A stretch of 64,000 nucleotides of DNA from assembly GCF_047246645.1 (NCBI RefSeq), contig NZ_JBFOKR010000016.1:62001-126000 (forward strand). Reading direction: 5' to 3'. This document shows positions 1 to 8,534 of this stretch, in pieces. Source of the stretch: Ferdinandcohnia sp047246645. GTDB lineage: Bacteria > Bacillota > Bacilli > Bacillales > Bacillaceae_L. A program made the translations under genes and the position numbers. The notes below the pieces were generated by a model. That model ran no database searches. It was not told the DNA's origin and was given only the letters and a program-made list of their open reading frames with translations. Within the stretch, counting starts at the first letter, position 1. Each line of letters begins with the position of its first letter.

Positions 1-1
1 A

Positions 2-901
2 ATGGGTTTTGCTCCAGACGCTGATTTTCCAATTATCTATGCAGAAAAAGGGATTTCAGATTTTGATATCGTTCAGAATTCGAATGCCTCTGCTGAAGGA
101 ACTTCTCTTATATTAGAATATGTAAGGTCAGGGCGTCGCTACAATATGGTGCCTGATTTTGCTGAAGCAAAAATTCAAGGCGAAGGTGATCTTCAAAAAA
201 TAGTTAATGAATTTCATGGTTTTCTCGAAGAGAATTCATTGATAGGGCGCGGCATGTGTGATAATGACACATTACTTTTAGAAGTAGAAGGTGTGTCTGC
301 ACATGGTATGGAACCTGACCATGGGAAAAATGCTGGATTATTTTTAGCAAGCTTTTTACAGTCTTACAGCGTAGATGAAAAAGCAAAGCAATTTCTCACT
401 TTTGTAAATGAGTTTTTTGTCGGAGACTCACGTGGTAAAAAGTTAGGCGTTGCATATTCAGATGATATTACAGGTGATTTAACGATTAATGTTGGTAAAC
501 TCACGTACGTAAGAGAAAATGGAGGCAGTCTTGGTTTAAACCTTCGATATCCAGTAACAAATGATATGGATTCTACAAAGAAGTTGATTGAGGAAACATG
601 TAAACAATACTCCTTCAAAATATCGAATTTTAGCAACTCTCGTCCACATCATGTCGATAAGGAGCATGATTTAGTAAAAACTCTTCAATCTGTTTATGAG
701 CAACAAACAGGGGAAGAAGCAACACTCGTATCAATTGGTGGAGGTACATATGCAAGGTCATTAAAAGCTGGTGTTGCATTCGGTCCATTGTTCCCGGGAA
801 GACCGGATGTTGCACATCAAAAAGATGAATATATCATGGTAGATGATTTAATAAAGGCAACAGCTATTTATGCTCAAGCGATTTATGAATTAGCAAAATA
901 A
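2..901 (+). CDS. pepV: Dipeptidase PepV (Xaa-His dipeptidase, M20 family), 3' part
   Basis: This is the last 299 residues of a dinuclear-zinc M20 dipeptidase. The full family protein is about 465 aa, so the N-terminal third with the first metal ligands lies before the window, and the ATG at base 2 is only the first in-frame Met. The fragment opens with the conserved FAPDADFP stretch, whose Asp is a metal ligand in this family. It then has the lid domain, a G-rich segment SIGGGTYAR and the C-terminal PDVAHQKDEY with the last metal-binding His. The enzyme cleaves dipeptides in the cytoplasm. It corresponds to B. subtilis YtjP, which also lies next to a cysteine synthase paralogue. A hairpin terminator follows directly. 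Confidence 0.9.
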   Translation: MGFAPDADFPIIYAEKGISDFDIVQNSNASAEGTSLILEYVRSGRRYNMVPDFAEAKIQGEGDLQKIVNEFHGFLEENSLIGRGMCDNDTLLLEVEGVSAHGMEPDHGKNAGLFLASFLQSYSVDEKAKQFLTFVNEFFVGDSRGKKLGVAYSDDITGDLTINVGKLTYVRENGGSLGLNLRYPVTNDMDSTKKLIEETCKQYSFKISNFSNSRPHHVDKEHDLVKTLQSVYEQQTGEEATLVSIGGGTYARSLKAGVAFGPLFPGRPDVAHQKDEYIMVDDLIKATAIYAQAIYELAK

Positions 902-913
902 TAATTAAAAACA

Positions 914-937
914 AAAGCTCGCCAGATGGCGAGCTTT
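914..937. terminator. Bidirectional terminator between pepV and cysK
   Basis: A perfect 10-bp stem (914-923 with 928-937) and an AGAT loop lie between the convergent pepV and cysK stops. The T-tracts on either side are short, so efficiency is uncertain. Confidence 0.7.
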
Positions 938-938
938 G

Positions 939-1865
939 CTAATTAAATAAATCGCTTGATAAATATCTTTCACCTGTGTCACATGCAATACAAACCACAA
1001 CGTCATCAGCAGTTAAACGATTAGCTACTTGAATAGCAGCATAGCATGCAGCACCTGATGATGGTCCCACTAATATTCCTTCTTGTTGAGCAAGTTTTCT
1101 TACTGTATTATAGGCGTCTTCGTCTTCAATCTTAAAGATTTCATCATAAACATCTTGATTTAATATTTTTGGTATAAAACCGGGACTTGTACCAACAAGT
1201 TTATGCTTCCCGGGTTTTCCACCTGATAAGACTGGAGAACCAGCAGGTTCTACAACATGAACTGATAAATCGGAGTAATGAGCTTTCAGAGTCTCTCCTG
1301 TTCCTGTAATTGTACCGCCGGTTCCAGCAGTCGCAACAAATGCAGTGAGGTTCTTTCCTATAGAATTCATGGCGTTAATTATTTCAACTGCTGTTGAATA
1401 CCGATGTGCATCTGGATTTGCATTATTTTCAAACTGCATCGGAATGAAGCTATTGGGAATTTGCTGTGCTAGTTCTTTTGCTTTATTAATTGCCCCTGGC
1501 ATTTTTTCGTCCCCAGGCGTTAATACAACCTCTGCACCATATGCTTTTAAAAGGTTAATTCTTTCCTGAGTCATCGTGTCGGGCATGACAAGTATTGCCT
1601 TATATCCCCTTGCTGCTGCATTCATTGCAAGACCAATTCCTGTATTTCCACTTGTCGGTTCAATAATCGTTGAGTTTGGTTTTAACAAATCAGCTTTTTC
1701 TGCTTCAATAATCATATTAAATGCTGCACGGTCCTTTACACTACCACTTGGATTGAAATATTCTAATTTTAAATAGATAGAGGCTTTCCCTTTGGGACTA
1801 ATTTTATTTAATTTGACTAATGGTGTTTCACCAATTAAGTCAGAGATAGTGTTTACAACCTTCAA
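939..1865 (-). CDS. cysK: Cysteine synthase A (O-acetylserine sulfhydrylase)
   Basis: This PLP enzyme makes cysteine from O-acetylserine and sulfide. The 308-aa product has the family landmarks: the PLP lysine in GSVKDRAA (about residue 43), the substrate loop TSGNTG (about 71-76), the phosphate-binding loop GTGGTITGTG and the C-terminal GPSSGAA. It starts at a TTG codon (1865), placed by an AAAGGAAG ribosome binding site a few bases upstream. Position next to pepV matches B. subtilis ytkP, a second cysteine synthase-like gene, so this may be a paralogue rather than the main CysK. It is convergent with pepV and divergent from thpR. No T-box or S-box motif is seen in the upstream 180 bp. Confidence 0.92.
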   Translation of the reverse strand: MKVVNTISDLIGETPLVKLNKISPKGKASIYLKLEYFNPSGSVKDRAAFNMIIEAEKADLLKPNSTIIEPTSGNTGIGLAMNAAARGYKAILVMPDTMTQERINLLKAYGAEVVLTPGDEKMPGAINKAKELAQQIPNSFIPMQFENNANPDAHRYSTAVEIINAMNSIGKNLTAFVATAGTGGTITGTGETLKAHYSDLSVHVVEPAGSPVLSGGKPGKHKLVGTSPGFIPKILNQDVYDEIFKIEDEDAYNTVRKLAQQEGILVGPSSGAACYAAIQVANRLTADDVVVCIACDTGERYLSSDLFN

Positions 1866-2045
1866 CTATTACACTTCCTTTGATGATTAATTACACACAG
1901 AGACCTATGTAGTTTGTGTATTTTAATGATATAAAATGTAGAGTGGTGTTTTAGGACCTAAGGTAATTATATACCGTTAAGCTAGTTTTACTTTACCACA
2001 AACTTTGATAAAATGATGGAAATATACCTACAAAGGGGTCTTGAA

Positions 2046-2615
2046 ATGGAACATCAAACCCATTACTTTCTTGCACTTGCAATACCAGAAAAAACAAAAG
2101 AAGTTCTTTTTAAGTGGAGGGAGCTTTTAGAACCTAGGCTGCCTTTTAAAAGTTGGGTCCATCCAGAAGATTTACATATTACGCTTGCCTTTTTGGGAGG
2201 AACTGCGTCTTTTCAACAATTAAATGAGGTTAAAAAGAGTATAAAAGTCATTGTTCAACAGCATACATCATTTGAACTGGAATTGAACGGCATTGGAACA
2301 TTTGGGAGAAAAGACGCTCCACGTATCCTTTGGGCCGGTGCCAATAAAAGCGAAGAACTGATTTCCCTACAGAAAGATGTTTTTAAAGCTTGTACGGAAG
2401 TTGGGTTTGATTTAGACAAGCGTCCGTATTCTCCACATATTACGTTAGCGAGAAGATGGAAGTCTGATGAAAAATTCCCTTTTGAAACGGTAAATGAAAT
2501 CGTGCAACCAAAGCAAGAGTATAGTATCTTTGAAGCGGAGAATGTGGTTTTGTATCAAACTCATATGAATCGTACACCTAAATATCAACCGCTTGCCATT
2601 TTCCCACTTTCTTAA
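2046..2615 (+). CDS. thpR: RNA 2',3'-cyclic phosphodiesterase (2H family, ThpR/YtlP)
   Basis: This 189-aa protein belongs to the 2H phosphoesterase family once called 2'-5' RNA ligase. The two catalytic H-x-T/S-x motifs are visible as HITLAFLG and HITLAR, about 90 residues apart, and define the symmetrical active site. The ATG at 2046 is chosen over the in-frame ATG at 2013 because AAAGGGG (2032-2038) sits 7 bases before it and the protein then starts like family members. It is probably the first gene of an operon with lrgA and lrgB, since only 15 bp separate thpR from lrgA. It is the positional equivalent of B. subtilis ytlP. Confidence 0.9.
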   Translation: MEHQTHYFLALAIPEKTKEVLFKWRELLEPRLPFKSWVHPEDLHITLAFLGGTASFQQLNEVKKSIKVIVQQHTSFELELNGIGTFGRKDAPRILWAGANKSEELISLQKDVFKACTEVGFDLDKRPYSPHITLARRWKSDEKFPFETVNEIVQPKQEYSIFEAENVVLYQTHMNRTPKYQPLAIFPLS

Positions 2616-2630
2616 GAGAAGGGATTTATT

Positions 2631-3026
2631 ATGAAATTTATAAAAGTATGTGTTCAAATTTCGATTTTATATCTTTTTTACTTCTTAGGGACGCTTATTC
2701 AAAATGTAGTAGGTACAAGTATCCCTGGCAGCATAATTGGGATGCTTCTACTCTTTTTATTACTTCAGTTAAAAATAGTAAAAGAAAATTGGCTAGCCTC
2801 AGGAGCACAGTTTTTGCTTACGTACCTAGCTCTCTTATTTGTCCCTGCCACTGTTGGTCTTATTGATTATTTACCTTTTTTTAGAGGGAAAGGATTAGTA
2901 ACTGTGGGGATAGTATTAGCTAGTACTTTTCTCGTGATGCTTCTATCAAGTAAAGTTGGACAATTAATTGCTAAAGGTAGAAAAACTGACCTAAGGAAAG
3001 ATATCGAGGGGGGCTTTGATGTATGA
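2631..3026 (+). CDS. lrgA: CidA/LrgA family holin-like membrane protein
   Basis: The 131-aa protein has four hydrophobic segments and the LrgA/CidA signature around residues 25-45 (VGTSIPGSIIGML). In this family LrgA/CidA proteins oligomerise in the membrane. They are linked to control of murein hydrolase activity and cell lysis, and the B. subtilis PftA/PftB pair is a pyruvate transporter. The downstream lrgB overlaps it by 4 bp (ATGA), indicating translational coupling and a joint complex. From sequence alone the lysis-control and the pyruvate-transport roles cannot be told apart. No LytTR-type regulator gene sits beside it. Confidence 0.88.
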   Translation: MKFIKVCVQISILYLFYFLGTLIQNVVGTSIPGSIIGMLLLFLLLQLKIVKENWLASGAQFLLTYLALLFVPATVGLIDYLPFFRGKGLVTVGIVLASTFLVMLLSSKVGQLIAKGRKTDLRKDIEGGFDV

Positions 3027-3709
3027 ATAGTTTTATTGCTATTGGTACTATTATAGGCACCGTCATCATATTTTTTGGTATGACCAAGTTATATAAGCTT
3101 ATTCCTTTTCCATTACTTGTACCGATTGCTACTACAACGCTAGTTATTATTATAGGATTACTACTTTTCTCAATTCCTTATGAAACATATATGCTAGGGG
3201 GAAAGTGGATCGATGAATTACTTGGACCAGCAGTAGTAGCGTTGGCATATCCCTTATATCATAACCGAAACGCATTAAAGGCGTATTTTAAACCAATTTT
3301 TATTGGTGTCATAGTAGGATCAACAGCTGGAGTCCTATCAGGTTTATACCTAGCTAAACTGTTTTCGGTAAGTCCAGTAGTGCTATTTTCATTAGCTCCA
3401 AAGTCGGTAACCTCTCCTGTAGCTATGGATATAGCGGATGTAATTGGGGGAGTTCCAGCTCTAGCTGCTGTGTATGTGATGATTGCAGGAATTGGTGGAG
3501 CCATGTTCGGACCAATCTTATTGAAAATAACAAAGGTTGATCATTATATTGGAGTAGGTTTGGGCCTTGGAACAGCTTCTCACGGAATCGGGACTGCTAA
3601 GGCATTGGAAATGGGAACTAATGAAGGGGCGATTAGCTCGGTAGCTATGATTTTAAGTGCAATATATACGGCTATTATTCTCCCGGTTTTGGTTGGGTTA
3701 TTTATATAG
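3023..3709 (+). CDS. lrgB: LrgB family membrane protein
   Basis: This 228-aa polytopic membrane protein of the LrgB family has the conserved stretch FSLAPKSVTSPVAMDIA at mid-protein and GTASHGIGTAKALEMG toward the C terminus, both hallmarks of the family. It overlaps lrgA by ATGA, so the two are co-translated. LrgB partners with LrgA; roles reported for the family are modulation of autolysis and pyruvate uptake. No terminator hairpin with a T-run is evident immediately after the stop; a long non-coding repeat region begins about 80 bp downstream. Confidence 0.9.
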   Translation: MNSFIAIGTIIGTVIIFFGMTKLYKLIPFPLLVPIATTTLVIIIGLLLFSIPYETYMLGGKWIDELLGPAVVALAYPLYHNRNALKAYFKPIFIGVIVGSTAGVLSGLYLAKLFSVSPVVLFSLAPKSVTSPVAMDIADVIGGVPALAAVYVMIAGIGGAMFGPILLKITKVDHYIGVGLGLGTASHGIGTAKALEMGTNEGAISSVAMILSAIYTAIILPVLVGLFI

Positions 3710-3786
3710 GTTGTTGTTCGTAAACTTTGTTGCTTTTAATGTAATTAATATTAGGCTATATAAAGTCGAATACATGTTTACAGGAA

Positions 3787-4028
3787 GGTGATTGGAGCGC
3801 ATGGCACGAAGACTCCTCGAAAATGCTTTGTATTTTCTTCGTGCTTGGGAGAATTCAAAGGTGCTTCTCAAAGTCCTGCGGGAAAAGCGTGACCTGGTGA
3901 TACCCCGCAGGAGCTTGCGACTTGTCTAGCTTCAGCGGCTAGAAACTCGAGAAATTTCAACTCCTCTGTCAGAGGCAAAAGGCGCCTCTCACGCCCGCGG
4001 AAAGCGGGTGCCAGGAGCGGAAATCACC
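3787..4028. repeat. Composite dispersed non-coding repeat element with inverted ends
   Basis: This 242-bp, relatively GC-rich block lies in the 420-bp gap between lrgB and ytlQ. Its ends are inverted copies: GGTGATT...GGCAC at 3787-3807 and GTGCC...AATCACC at 4009-4028. Internally it has the GCGGGAAAAGCGTGAC and CCCGCGGAAAGCGGGTGCC segments that I recall from a dispersed repeat common in Bacillus-type genomes. A different module, GTCTAGCTTCAGCGGCTAG (from 3926), sits in the middle and resembles the start of the element at 47175. No ORF of note is present. Confidence 0.65.
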
Positions 4029-4069
4029 TATCATTCTAATCCGTACCATATTTTATTTACAGCTGCAAA

Positions 4070-4098
4070 TTGCACAATCTTTTAGAAGAGCCTTTATA
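4070..4098 (+). promoter_or_regulatory. Candidate sigma-A promoter for ytlQ
   Basis: TTGCAC (4070-4075) and TTTATA (4093-4098) are separated by 17 bp and lie about 32 bp before the TTG start of ytlQ. The -10 is only a partial match to consensus. Confidence 0.4.
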
Positions 4099-4129
4099 TA
4101 AGAGTCAATTTCAGTAAGGTGGAATTCTG

Positions 4130-5074
4130 TTGGGACAATTAATAAAATTACAAGATTATATATCCCGATACGAAATAGATACGTATCGGTACCCGGGTCA
4201 ATTTATTCGGTTGAAGAAACAACACTGGGAAAAAGTTAAGAATGCGTGGGTTGAGGGAGGGTTAACTTCCCCTGAAAAATCTATTATCCAAACAGAACCT
4301 CAACACATAGAGGAAAAAACCTCACTTTTTCAATTTTTTAAAAGAAAAAGAAAGAGTGACGACGAGGTTGAAGATAGTCAAGTTAATCTTATAAAAATCA
4401 ATGAGGAATTAAATGACGAAATAGACTTTTCCTTTGTCTATGAGAACCAGCCAAAGACTATTGATGAGCTTAAACAAGTGTTTCTTGATCATATTTTTGA
4501 TTTTCAAATGAAGTGGGCAAGTTCAACTGTTCGTGAAAAATCATATGTAGACCGTGAGTTTTTTTATGATCCTACCTTAAAATATTTCTTACAGCGGTTC
4601 CCTGACACATATCTTGTTCTGTATCAGCCAATATTTCTATTGAAAAAAGCCCCGGTTGAGGTTGAAATTATTCTTTTAAGCCCAACAACGACTTGGTGTA
4701 TAACGATTCTTGAAGGTGATGACAACAGTGTATTTGTAGGGTCAAAAGAAAGATTTTGGATTGAACGAAATGGGGACAAGGAGAAAAAGCTTCTTTCACC
4801 GGTCATTGGACTACAAAGAATGGATAGAATCGTTCGTAAAATTTATTCATTATATGAAATTGATTTACCAATACGAAAGGTTATATTAAATAGGTCAGGT
4901 TATTTTGACTATCCATCAGTACCGTTTGATATTCAATTAGTTGACAAGAGGAATTATGAGGCTTGGTTTACAGGGGCGCGAAATATGGTTTCACCTTTAA
5001 AGCATATGCAGCTTAAAGCGGCAAATGCGTTATTACAATATTGCCAAACGACATATGTTCGTAGAATGGATTAA
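4130..5074 (+). CDS. ytlQ: NERD-domain-like protein YtlQ
   Basis: This 314-aa cytoplasmic protein has no signal peptide. It starts at TTG, 7 bases after AAGGTGG (4116-4122). The central part, roughly residues 125-250, runs from FFYDPTLKYFL through YLVLYQPIFLL and VEVEIILLSPTT and resembles a NERD (nuclease-related) core. Residues 50-90 are charged and linker-like. Position between thpR and a DagK-like gene matches B. subtilis ytlQ. The family has no established function; the NERD assignment is by recollection and catalytic residues were not verified. A terminator-like hairpin (about 5093-5116) follows. Confidence 0.65.
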   Translation: MGQLIKLQDYISRYEIDTYRYPGQFIRLKKQHWEKVKNAWVEGGLTSPEKSIIQTEPQHIEEKTSLFQFFKRKRKSDDEVEDSQVNLIKINEELNDEIDFSFVYENQPKTIDELKQVFLDHIFDFQMKWASSTVREKSYVDREFFYDPTLKYFLQRFPDTYLVLYQPIFLLKKAPVEVEIILLSPTTTWCITILEGDDNSVFVGSKERFWIERNGDKEKKLLSPVIGLQRMDRIVRKIYSLYEIDLPIRKVILNRSGYFDYPSVPFDIQLVDKRNYEAWFTGARNMVSPLKHMQLKAANALLQYCQTTYVRRMD

Positions 5075-5092
5075 ACAGATCGTTTTTACTTG

Positions 5093-5116
5093 ACTCGGTT
5101 ATTGACCGGGTTTTTT
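5093..5116 (+). terminator. Probable terminator after ytlQ
   Basis: A short CTCGGT/ACCGGG stem is followed by a T6 run 20-40 bp past the ytlQ stop. Confidence 0.6.
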
Positions 5117-5342
5117 AGTGCAACTCTTTAGAAACAAAGGTACAAAGACATAGTGTACATATCTTGTTGCAACTTCTTTGTTGGCACATCTTAGAGTTAC
5201 TATGCATTTTTCTGCGATGATGCTGTGCATTTCATTGCTCTTTGCACCAATTGTTTTGCAAATAGTTAAGTGGAAACATATTGTAATCATTCAAAAGATA
5301 AAATACTATTAAAGCATACATGTCAGATTTTGAGGTTTATCT

Positions 5343-6278
5343 ATGAAACTATTATTTTTTATTGTCAACACGAAGGCGGGTAATGGTAGGTCTTTAAAGG
5401 TATGGAATAAAGTTAAACAAGAACTTGAGAAAAATAATATAAAATATCGTTCGTTTCTAACAAAATACCCTACACATGCGGAAGAATTAGCAAGGCAGAT
5501 TGGTTCGATGTTTGAAGAAAAAATAGATGCTGTTATTGCTGTTGGTGGAGATGGTACACTTCATGAAGTGTTAAATGGGATGGTCTATTATCCAGATGTA
5601 AAGGTTGGATATATACCTGCGGGATCTGGAAATGATTTTTCTCGTGGTTTCCATGTTCCCAATTCTCCGCTAGATGCACTTTCTCTTATAGTAAGAAATA
5701 GGAAAAGTAAAGGGAAGTTCTTTGATATAGGAAAATGTAAGGTTAAAGGTGTTACAAAGACTCATTATTTTGTAAGTAATATGGGAGCAGGATTTGATGC
5801 AGCTGTCGCCAAACTTACAAATGAATCAAAAATGAAAAAATACTTAAATAAGATTCATTTAGGTTCACTTTCCTATGTTGGGGCTGTGTTTAGGCAGCTA
5901 TTTACTTATCGCTTGACGGATGTTTCAATTACTATTGATGGGCAACCATACACATATGAAAATGTTTGGTTTGTTACAATTTCAAACCAGCCATACTATG
6001 GTGGTGGTATGAAAATAGCCCCAATGGCCATTACAACTGATGGTTTATTAGATATTACAATTGTTCATAATCTCTCGAGAGTAAAGCTATTATTTGTCTT
6101 TGTAACGGTGTTTTTTGGTAAGCATACGAATTTTAAAGAAGTGTCTCAACTCAAAGGTGCGAAGGTAAGTATAGAGTCATCTGAGAGTATGCTAGTTCAT
6201 GCGGATGGTGAACTAATCGGTCAAATGCCGCTTCAGGCTGAGATACTACATAAAAAAATACCATTTATCGTAAAATAG
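5343..6278 (+). CDS. ytlR: Diacylglycerol kinase-family lipid kinase YtlR
   Basis: This 311-aa protein of the DagK/LCB5 family phosphorylates a lipid substrate with ATP. The ATP-binding GGDGTLHEVLNG loop (about residues 64-75) and the downstream PAGSGNDFSRG motif are intact. The C-terminal beta-sandwich ends with the conserved HADGE. It is the positional equivalent of B. subtilis ytlR, a paralogue of DgkB, so the substrate may not be diacylglycerol. It is followed by a clear hairpin terminator, which makes it a single-gene unit or the end of a ytlQ-ytlR unit. Confidence 0.85.
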   Translation: MKLLFFIVNTKAGNGRSLKVWNKVKQELEKNNIKYRSFLTKYPTHAEELARQIGSMFEEKIDAVIAVGGDGTLHEVLNGMVYYPDVKVGYIPAGSGNDFSRGFHVPNSPLDALSLIVRNRKSKGKFFDIGKCKVKGVTKTHYFVSNMGAGFDAAVAKLTNESKMKKYLNKIHLGSLSYVGAVFRQLFTYRLTDVSITIDGQPYTYENVWFVTISNQPYYGGGMKIAPMAITTDGLLDITIVHNLSRVKLLFVFVTVFFGKHTNFKEVSQLKGAKVSIESSESMLVHADGELIGQMPLQAEILHKKIPFIVK

Positions 6279-6377
6279 TCCTTTTCCATCATTTACCGAT
6301 CGTAAAAGCTCTATTTTCTATCAATCAAAAGTCACTTTTTCTTGACTTTAATTGTAAATAAACGCTAAAATTTATTA

Positions 6378-6424
6378 AGATAGCTATTGTTTTCTACTAA
6401 GGTTTTCAATAGCTGTCTTTTTTA
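6378..6424 (+). terminator. Terminator after ytlR
   Basis: A 12-bp stem (6378-6389 with 6407-6418, one wobble) is followed by TTTTTT. Confidence 0.85.
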
Positions 6425-6454
6425 TTTCGAATTCTTACTTACTATGGAAATGTT

Positions 6455-7255
6455 GTGTTGAAATTGAAGATGAACTGGCTTAAATACGTATTAGGAAACG
6501 AGTGGGAAATCTCTCCAGCAGGCGGAGCAACTGGAGATGCGTATTTTGCTCAATATGATGAAAAAAAGTTATTCTTAAAAAGAAACTCTTCTCCATTTCT
6601 AGCGGTCCTTTCTGCGGAAGGGATAGTTCCAAAACTAATTTGGACAAAACGTCTTGAAAACGGTGACGTAATAACGGCACAGCATTGGTTAAGCGGGAGA
6701 GAATTGCAACCGGGTGAGATGTACGGAAAAAACGTAGCAACCATGTTGAAAAAAATTCATGAGTCAAATGAATTATTAGAAATGCTGAAACGCTTAGGTA
6801 AAAAACCAATCTTACCTGAAGATATCTTACAGGATATTTTACCTATATTAGATTCTGAATTACTTGAGATGAAACAGATAAAAAAGGCAATTCATTTTCT
6901 AAAAGAAGAATTGCGTAATGTGTCTTATGATTCAAAGGTTGTTTGTCATTCTGATGTGAATCATAATAATTGGTTGATAACAGAAAATGATGAGCTTTTT
7001 CTAATTGATTGGGATGGGGCGATGATTGCAGACCCTGCAATGGATATTGGAATGCTTCTTCATTGGTATATAAAAAAAGAAGACTGGTCAACATGGATCA
7101 GTCTGTACGGGATGGAGCTCACTGACCATTTACAATTACGAATGAAATGGTATGTGGTAGCTCAAACACTGTTATCAATTATCTGGTATAAATCCAAGAA
7201 CAAAGATAAAGAAGTTCTTTATTGGACGACGTATTTAGAAGAACTTTTAAGATAG
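6455..7255 (+). CDS. ytmP: Aminoglycoside/choline kinase-like phosphotransferase YtmP
   Basis: This protein-kinase-fold phosphotransferase of about 266 aa has the catalytic loop VCHSDVNHNNWL (about residues 166-177) and the metal-binding LIDWDGAMIADP (about 185-196) typical of the APH/choline kinase family. It also has an N-terminal PAGGATGDAYF nucleotide loop. The physiological substrate is unknown. The listed start is GTG at 6455; ATG at 6470 is an alternative and neither has a strong ribosome binding site. Its last 9 bp overlap the 3' end of ytzH on the other strand, as with the ytmP-ytzH neighbours of B. subtilis. Confidence 0.8.
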   Translation: MLKLKMNWLKYVLGNEWEISPAGGATGDAYFAQYDEKKLFLKRNSSPFLAVLSAEGIVPKLIWTKRLENGDVITAQHWLSGRELQPGEMYGKNVATMLKKIHESNELLEMLKRLGKKPILPEDILQDILPILDSELLEMKQIKKAIHFLKEELRNVSYDSKVVCHSDVNHNNWLITENDELFLIDWDGAMIADPAMDIGMLLHWYIKKEDWSTWISLYGMELTDHLQLRMKWYVVAQTLLSIIWYKSKNKDKEVLYWTTYLEELLR

Positions 7256-7525
7256 TTGGTCGATATCGTCAATCCATTCCGAAAGTTGATTTTGATGAGA
7301 TAATATATGATTATCAAGATGTTGTGTATATTTACCGTCTTGGCTATAAGAATAAATATCTGTTAGTACTTGCTTTACTCCCTGGTCAATATTCGGGTTT
7401 GCAATAAGTGATTGGATAAGTCTTTCTAACTGTTCACATTCAGCAACAGTTCCACAGCAGTCCATTTGATGATTTGATAAGATATCTTTTAAGATATCCA
7501 TTTGATGTGTATAGTCAATCGGCAT
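7247..7525 (-). CDS. ytzH: YtzH-like small protein
   Basis: This 92-aa acidic cytoplasmic protein begins MPIDYTHQMDILKDIL and carries a CCGT pair (residues 23-24 are Cys-Cys). It is predicted to be helical. It is recognised as the YtzH family by context and overall sequence; no function is known. A GAAGGAGTG ribosome binding site precedes the ATG. It is convergent with ytmP and overlaps it by 9 bp. Confidence 0.75.
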   Translation of the reverse strand: MPIDYTHQMDILKDILSNHQMDCCGTVAECEQLERLIQSLIANPNIDQGVKQVLTDIYSYSQDGKYTQHLDNHILSHQNQLSEWIDDIDQLS

Positions 7526-7616
7526 ACTAGCACTCCTTCATGTAATAGTCATATATACTACATTTCCATGAATTGACCTTTTTTATACTTTACTAAAGTT
7601 TTCTAAAAGACGAATT

Positions 7617-7642
7617 AAAGCTCACAGCTGGTGAGCTTTTTT
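7617..7642 (+). terminator. Plus-strand terminator beyond ytzH
   Basis: A 9-bp stem AAAGCTCAC/GTGAGCTTT (7617-7625 with 7631-7639) is followed by a T-run. The nearest plus-strand gene upstream is ytmP, which ends 360 bp earlier. Confidence 0.75.
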
Positions 7643-7750
7643 AATTTAAGTTGAGAATGCTATGAGATGGTATACAACAGGTTAGCTCTTGCATAGAACC
7701 CTTGTACATGGTATTCTGATGTGCGAAGAACATAAATGAGGTGGCATAAA

Positions 7751-8401
7751 ATGCGTTTACGCAACAAACCGTGGGCTAAGGACAAACTGGCAGCTCATCC
7801 CCAATATGTAATTAGTAATCCAGAAGAATGTAAAGGAAAATGGGAAAATGCTTTTGGAAACAATAATCCCATTCATATAGAGGTTGGAACGGGTAAAGGA
7901 AGATTTGTTTCAGGAATGGCGAAGGCTAATCCAGAAATAAATTATATCGGCATTGAATTATCCGACAGTGTAATTGTAGCTGCACTTGACAGGGCTATCG
8001 AAGCGGAAATTCCTAACCTGAAATTATTAAACGTACATGCAAAAAATCTTCGTGACTACTTTGAAAAAGGTGATGTGGATCGAGTTTACCTCAACTTTTC
8101 AGACCCTTGGCCAAAAACAAGACACGAAAAAAGACGTCTAACATATAAAACTTTTCTTCAAATGTATGAAGATATTTTGATTGATGATGGAGAAATTCAT
8201 TTCAAAACAGATAATCGTGGTCTTTTTGAATACTCACTAAGAAGTTTTTCTGAGTATGGCCTTCTTTTAACATATGTAAGTCTTGATTTGCATAAGTCAG
8301 ACTTCGAGGGAAATATCATGACTGAATACGAAGAAAAATTTTCAAAGATGGGATACCCTATTTACCGTTCAGAAGTAAAATATATGAATAAGAAGAACTA
8401 A
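7751..8401 (+). CDS. trmB: tRNA (guanine-N7-)-methyltransferase
   Basis: This 216-aa SAM-dependent enzyme forms m7G46 in tRNA. The SAM-binding motif EVGTGKGRFV (about residues 44-53) and the catalytic NFSDPWPKTRHEKRRL (about 115-130) are intact. The ATG at 7751 is preferred over the in-frame start at 7736 because GAGGTGG (7738-7744) lies 6 bases before it and the length then agrees with the B. subtilis protein. It is followed by a terminator that overlaps the stop codon. Confidence 0.95.
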   Translation: MRLRNKPWAKDKLAAHPQYVISNPEECKGKWENAFGNNNPIHIEVGTGKGRFVSGMAKANPEINYIGIELSDSVIVAALDRAIEAEIPNLKLLNVHAKNLRDYFEKGDVDRVYLNFSDPWPKTRHEKRRLTYKTFLQMYEDILIDDGEIHFKTDNRGLFEYSLRSFSEYGLLLTYVSLDLHKSDFEGNIMTEYEEKFSKMGYPIYRSEVKYMNKKN

Positions 8402-8430
8402 TCCATGGACTTAGGTTCGTGGATTTTTTG
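8401..8430 (+). terminator. Terminator after trmB
   Basis: A 7-bp stem ATCCATG/CGTGGAT overlaps the stop codon and is followed by TTTTTT. Confidence 0.75.
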
Positions 8431-8534
8431 CTGTAGAGAAGAGAGCTCGGGAAAATCCCATTTTTAAATACTCATTAAAAAAGATTCATAATAATGCTAA
8501 AATGGATGAGAGTACATAGAAGGGTGGGGAAATA

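Noticed and set aside
4130..5074. Defence nuclease on account of the NERD-like domain
   Set aside because: The locus order is that of the housekeeping ytlP-ytlQ-ytlR group, with no other defence genes or transfer signs.
5099..5290. 63-aa minus-strand ORF between ytlQ and ytlR
   Set aside because: No ribosome binding site; it overlaps the ytlQ terminator region and its cysteine-rich content looks random.
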